From positions 28,964 to 36,186 of the forward strand of contig DDPU01000039.1 of NCBI GenBank assembly GCA_002342345.1: a stretch of DNA of 7,223 bases, read 5' to 3'. The DNA comes from Verrucomicrobia bacterium UBA2460 (GTDB lineage Bacteria > Verrucomicrobiota > Verrucomicrobiia > Methylacidiphilales > Verrucolacustridaceae). This document shows, piece after piece, positions 5,436-7,223 of the stretch. The notes beneath the pieces were generated by a model. That model made no database searches, was not told where the DNA came from, and worked only from the letters and a program-made list of their open reading frames with translations. Every line of letters begins with the position of its first letter. Within the stretch, counting starts at the first letter, position 1. Both the position numbers and the translations under genes were made by a program.

Positions 5436-5454
5436 TGTCGAAGGTTAACGAGAA
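5426..5454. repeat. 10-bp perfect inverted repeat overlapping the adenosyltransferase stop codon
   Basis: TTCTCGTTAA (5426-5435) and its exact complement TTAACGAGAA (5445-5454) flank a 9-nt loop (TGTCGAAGG). The left arm encodes the final residues and TAA stop of the adenosyltransferase gene. The element sits between convergent genes, 27 bp before the pyrD stop. No T-tract follows on either strand, so it is not a standard intrinsic terminator, though the hairpin may stabilise or end both transcripts. Its left arm resembles those at 1513 and 2375. Confidence 0.65.
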
Positions 5455-5481
5455 CGACAACCGGTCAACCGAAGGGCCCGT

Positions 5482-6486
5482 CTAAGACCGGCCAAGAATA
5501 TCCCATGCGGCGGTGGGGCCGAGATAAACCAAACCGGTGTACATCTGGACGAGGTCAGCGCCGGCCTGACGGCGGAGCCGGTAGTGACCTGAGTCCATCA
5601 CGCCGCCCACCCCGATCAGGATTTGGTCCCTGGCAAGAAGCGGGCGGATGATGCGCGCGACCGTCAGGGCCCGGTGGGTCAGGGGGTGTCCGCTGAGCCC
5701 CCCGGCCTCGTGGGGATTTTCCGGGGTCCGTTGGGAGGTGGTGTTTGTGGCGACGATTCCTGCCAGCTGAAACTCCCTGGTGATGGCAACAAGGTCGGGC
5801 AGATAACGATCCTCCGAATCGGGGGAGATTTTGAGGAGCAGGGGTTTGGGATCGGAAGTCGAGCGGTTGAATTCCTGGAGGGCGGAAAGAAGCCGCCGGA
5901 GATCGTCCGGTTGGGCCAGGTCGCGCAGGCCTGCGGTGTTGGGTGAGCTGATGTTGATGACAAAAAAATCACCCAGGGCATGGAGAATTTTCAGGGAACC
6001 GAGATAATCGGAAGGGGCGTCCGGAAGCGGGGTGACCTTGGATTTGCCGAGGTTGATGCCGATGGGAAAATCGTAGACGGCCTGGCGGGTGCGCAACCGG
6101 CGCAACCGGGAGGCAAAGGCCTTGGCACCGATATTGGGAAAGCCCAGCCGGTTCACCAGCGCCCGCTCGCTGGGATAGCGAAAGACGCGCGGCCGGGGAT
6201 TGCCCGGCTGGGGGTGGTAGGTCACGGTTCCCAGCTCGGCAAAACCGAAGCCGAGATCCCTCCAGGCAAGGGGGGCATCGCCGTTTTTATCGACACCGGC
6301 CGCGATGCCGAGTCGGTTGCGAAAGGTGAGCCCCATCAGGCTAACCTTGTCCGCGACGGGGGGCTTGCGCGGGACGAGCAGACGGGCCAACCCGGGAACC
6401 CGCAGGGCCGCCAAGGTGAAGCGGTGGGCTGTCTCCGGCTCGAAGCGGAAGAGGAGCGGGCGGACGAGGGAGGTGTAGATGCTCAT
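5482..6486 (-). CDS. pyrD: Dihydroorotate dehydrogenase (quinone), class 2
   Basis: Membrane-associated FMN enzyme oxidising dihydroorotate to orotate with quinone as acceptor, the fourth step of pyrimidine synthesis. The 334-residue product matches the class 2 length. Residues 1-30 form the amphipathic quinone-tunnel region, with the class 2 hallmark FEPETAH at 15-21. FMN and substrate motifs follow: AAGVDKNGD (62-70), ELGTVTYHPQPGN (84-96), NRLGFPN (112-118) and GINLGKSK (143-150). NISSPNT (178-184) carries the class 2 catalytic base Ser181. ATNTT (246-250), GVGGV (292-296) and YTGLVYLGP (316-324) complete the set. The ATG at 6486 overlaps the mnmE stop as ATGA, and the N-terminus fits the family exactly, so the start is secure despite the lack of a Shine-Dalgarno sequence. 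It ends in TAG at 5484-5482. It is probably co-transcribed and translationally coupled with mnmE. Confidence 0.97.
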   Translation of the reverse strand: MSIYTSLVRPLLFRFEPETAHRFTLAALRVPGLARLLVPRKPPVADKVSLMGLTFRNRLGIAAGVDKNGDAPLAWRDLGFGFAELGTVTYHPQPGNPRPRVFRYPSERALVNRLGFPNIGAKAFASRLRRLRTRQAVYDFPIGINLGKSKVTPLPDAPSDYLGSLKILHALGDFFVINISSPNTAGLRDLAQPDDLRRLLSALQEFNRSTSDPKPLLLKISPDSEDRYLPDLVAITREFQLAGIVATNTTSQRTPENPHEAGGLSGHPLTHRALTVARIIRPLLARDQILIGVGGVMDSGHYRLRRQAGADLVQMYTGLVYLGPTAAWDILGRS

Positions 6487-7223
6487 TTGCCGATGCAAAA
6501 CCTGGCGAAAAGCCGGTCCAAGACATCCTCGGAAGTGCCCACCCCCAGGATGGTTTCCAAGGCCTGCAGGGCCATGCGGAGATCGGAGGCAACCAGTTCC
6601 GGGGCGGCCCCGCTGGCGAGGGAACTGGAAGCGGTGGCGAGGGCTTCCGTGGCCCGCTGCAAGCCCTCGGCATGGCGGGCGTTGACGGCGATCTCCTCGG
6701 AGCCGGGGGCGAGCAGATTTCCGGCGAGCCGTTGGGCCACGGTTTTTCGAAGGGATTCCAAGCCTTCGCCGGTTTTGGCGGAAACAGGATGGCCGGGACC
6801 GGAGAAAACGGCGGGAAGGTCGGCCTTGGTGAGGACGCGGACCAACTTTTCCTGGAGGCGTGCCCATTCCGGTTCGCAGGGATCCTTGGGCTGGGTCCGG
6901 TCAATCAAACCGAGGACAAGATCGGCGTGCTCGGCCGCCGCACGGCTCCGGTTGATGCCCTCCTGTTCCACCGGATCGTTGGAAGTCCGGATTCCGGCAG
7001 TGTCGATGAGCCGGACGGGAAATCCTGCCAGGTCGATGACCTCCTCCACCGTGTCCCGGGTGGTGCCGGGAACGTGGCTGACGATGGCGCGGTCCGAACC
7101 GAGCAGGGCGTTGAGGAGGCTGGATTTTCCTGCATTGGGAGGCCCCATCAGCACCAGACGGTAACCCGAGCGAAGCCTTTGCCCAAGGGGGGCGGTGGCC
7201 AGAAGCGTGGAGATGTTCCGGAG
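6483..7223 (-). CDS. mnmE: tRNA uridine-5-carboxymethylaminomethyl(34) synthesis GTPase MnmE (5' end outside window)
   Basis: MnmE, with MnmG, installs the (carboxymethyl)aminomethyl group at C5 of the wobble uridine in several tRNAs, using GTP hydrolysis, a folate one-carbon donor and FAD/NADH. Only the last 246 codons are present; the frame is open at 7223, so the folate-binding N-terminal domain lies to the right. Visible in order: the GTPase G1 loop GPPNAGKSS, G2 GTTRD, G3 DTAG, G4 as TKAD (usual NKxD, an accepted-looking variant), and SAKTGEG as the G5 SAK motif. Next come the C-terminal helical domain and the diagnostic terminal Phe-Cys-Ile-Gly-Lys, whose Cys is important for modification in the known family. 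Its TGA stop overlaps the pyrD ATG. Identity is certain; only the length is incomplete. Confidence 0.97.
   Translation of the reverse strand, partial: LRNISTLLATAPLGQRLRSGYRLVLMGPPNAGKSSLLNALLGSDRAIVSHVPGTTRDTVEEVIDLAGFPVRLIDTAGIRTSNDPVEQEGINRSRAAAEHADLVLGLIDRTQPKDPCEPEWARLQEKLVRVLTKADLPAVFSGPGHPVSAKTGEGLESLRKTVAQRLAGNLLAPGSEEIAVNARHAEGLQRATEALATASSSLASGAAPELVASDLRMALQALETILGVGTSEDVLDRLFARFCIGK

Noticed and set aside
4624..5460. N-terminal extension of the M24 peptidase frame to about 5460 on the minus strand
   Set aside because: The extra residues are Pro/Ser/Arg-rich low-complexity sequence. They overlap the small membrane-protein gene and lie antisense to the adenosyltransferase gene, whereas GTG 4623 gives a normal-length enzyme.
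6487..6867. Upstream extension of the pyrD frame to 6867
   Set aside because: It is out-of-frame sequence inside mnmE. The family-typical N-terminus begins at ATG 6486 with the ATGA overlap.
5980..7164. Long open frame (394 codons) on the + strand
   Set aside because: It runs antisense to pyrD and mnmE, both unmistakable. Its product has no family features and is a composition artefact.

Overview
The window reads as an ordinary stretch of GC-rich bacterial chromosome carrying core metabolism, cell-envelope and tRNA-related genes. I see no phage, transposon, CRISPR array or defence cluster. Gram-negative character is suggested by a lipoprotein precursor, Lgt, a LapA-like membrane protein and a class 2 quinone-linked PyrD. 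The small secreted protein at 1143-1445, the LysM-tailed D,D-carboxypeptidase, the near absence of Shine-Dalgarno sequences and the AT-rich CGNTTA-type intergenic repeats remind me of Verrucomicrobiota. That assignment is inference from memory and needs a database search.

Layout. The + strand opens with the 3' end of gnd (6-phosphogluconate dehydrogenase), then tRNA-Thr(UGU), a lipoprotein of unknown function (488-964), a 100-residue exported protein with a strong promoter in front and a textbook terminator behind (1143-1445), and lgt (1558-2370). Convergent to lgt is a tightly packed minus-strand operon: a 60-residue LapA-like membrane protein (4808-4626), an M24 proline-type aminopeptidase (4623-3505) and a LysM-tailed S11 D,D-carboxypeptidase (3508-2417). 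These are joined by a 2-nt gap and an ATGA overlap. Divergent from that operon, across a 42-bp gap, is a PduO-type cobalamin adenosyltransferase (4851-5435). Convergent to it is a second minus-strand pair, mnmE (incomplete at the right edge) and pyrD, also joined by an ATGA overlap.

How the genes relate. Lgt lipidates proteins such as the 488-964 product. The LysM carboxypeptidase trims peptidoglycan stem peptides, and the M24 enzyme would hydrolyse small proline-containing peptides in the cytoplasm. Gnd (ribose-5-phosphate and NADPH) and PyrD (pyrimidines) supply nucleotide synthesis, and MnmE modifies tRNA wobble uridines. These are mostly independent housekeeping functions.

Most worth a second look: (1) three related AT-rich hairpin or hexamer elements with a TTYTCGTT left arm, at 1513-1547, 2375-2419 and 5426-5454, two of which supply the stop codon of an adjacent gene; (2) a consensus -35 placed so that the 1143 mRNA should be leaderless; (3) the lack of Shine-Dalgarno sequences at every visible start; (4) the S11-LysM fusion in an operon with a second peptidase. 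I found no convincing new multi-gene system.
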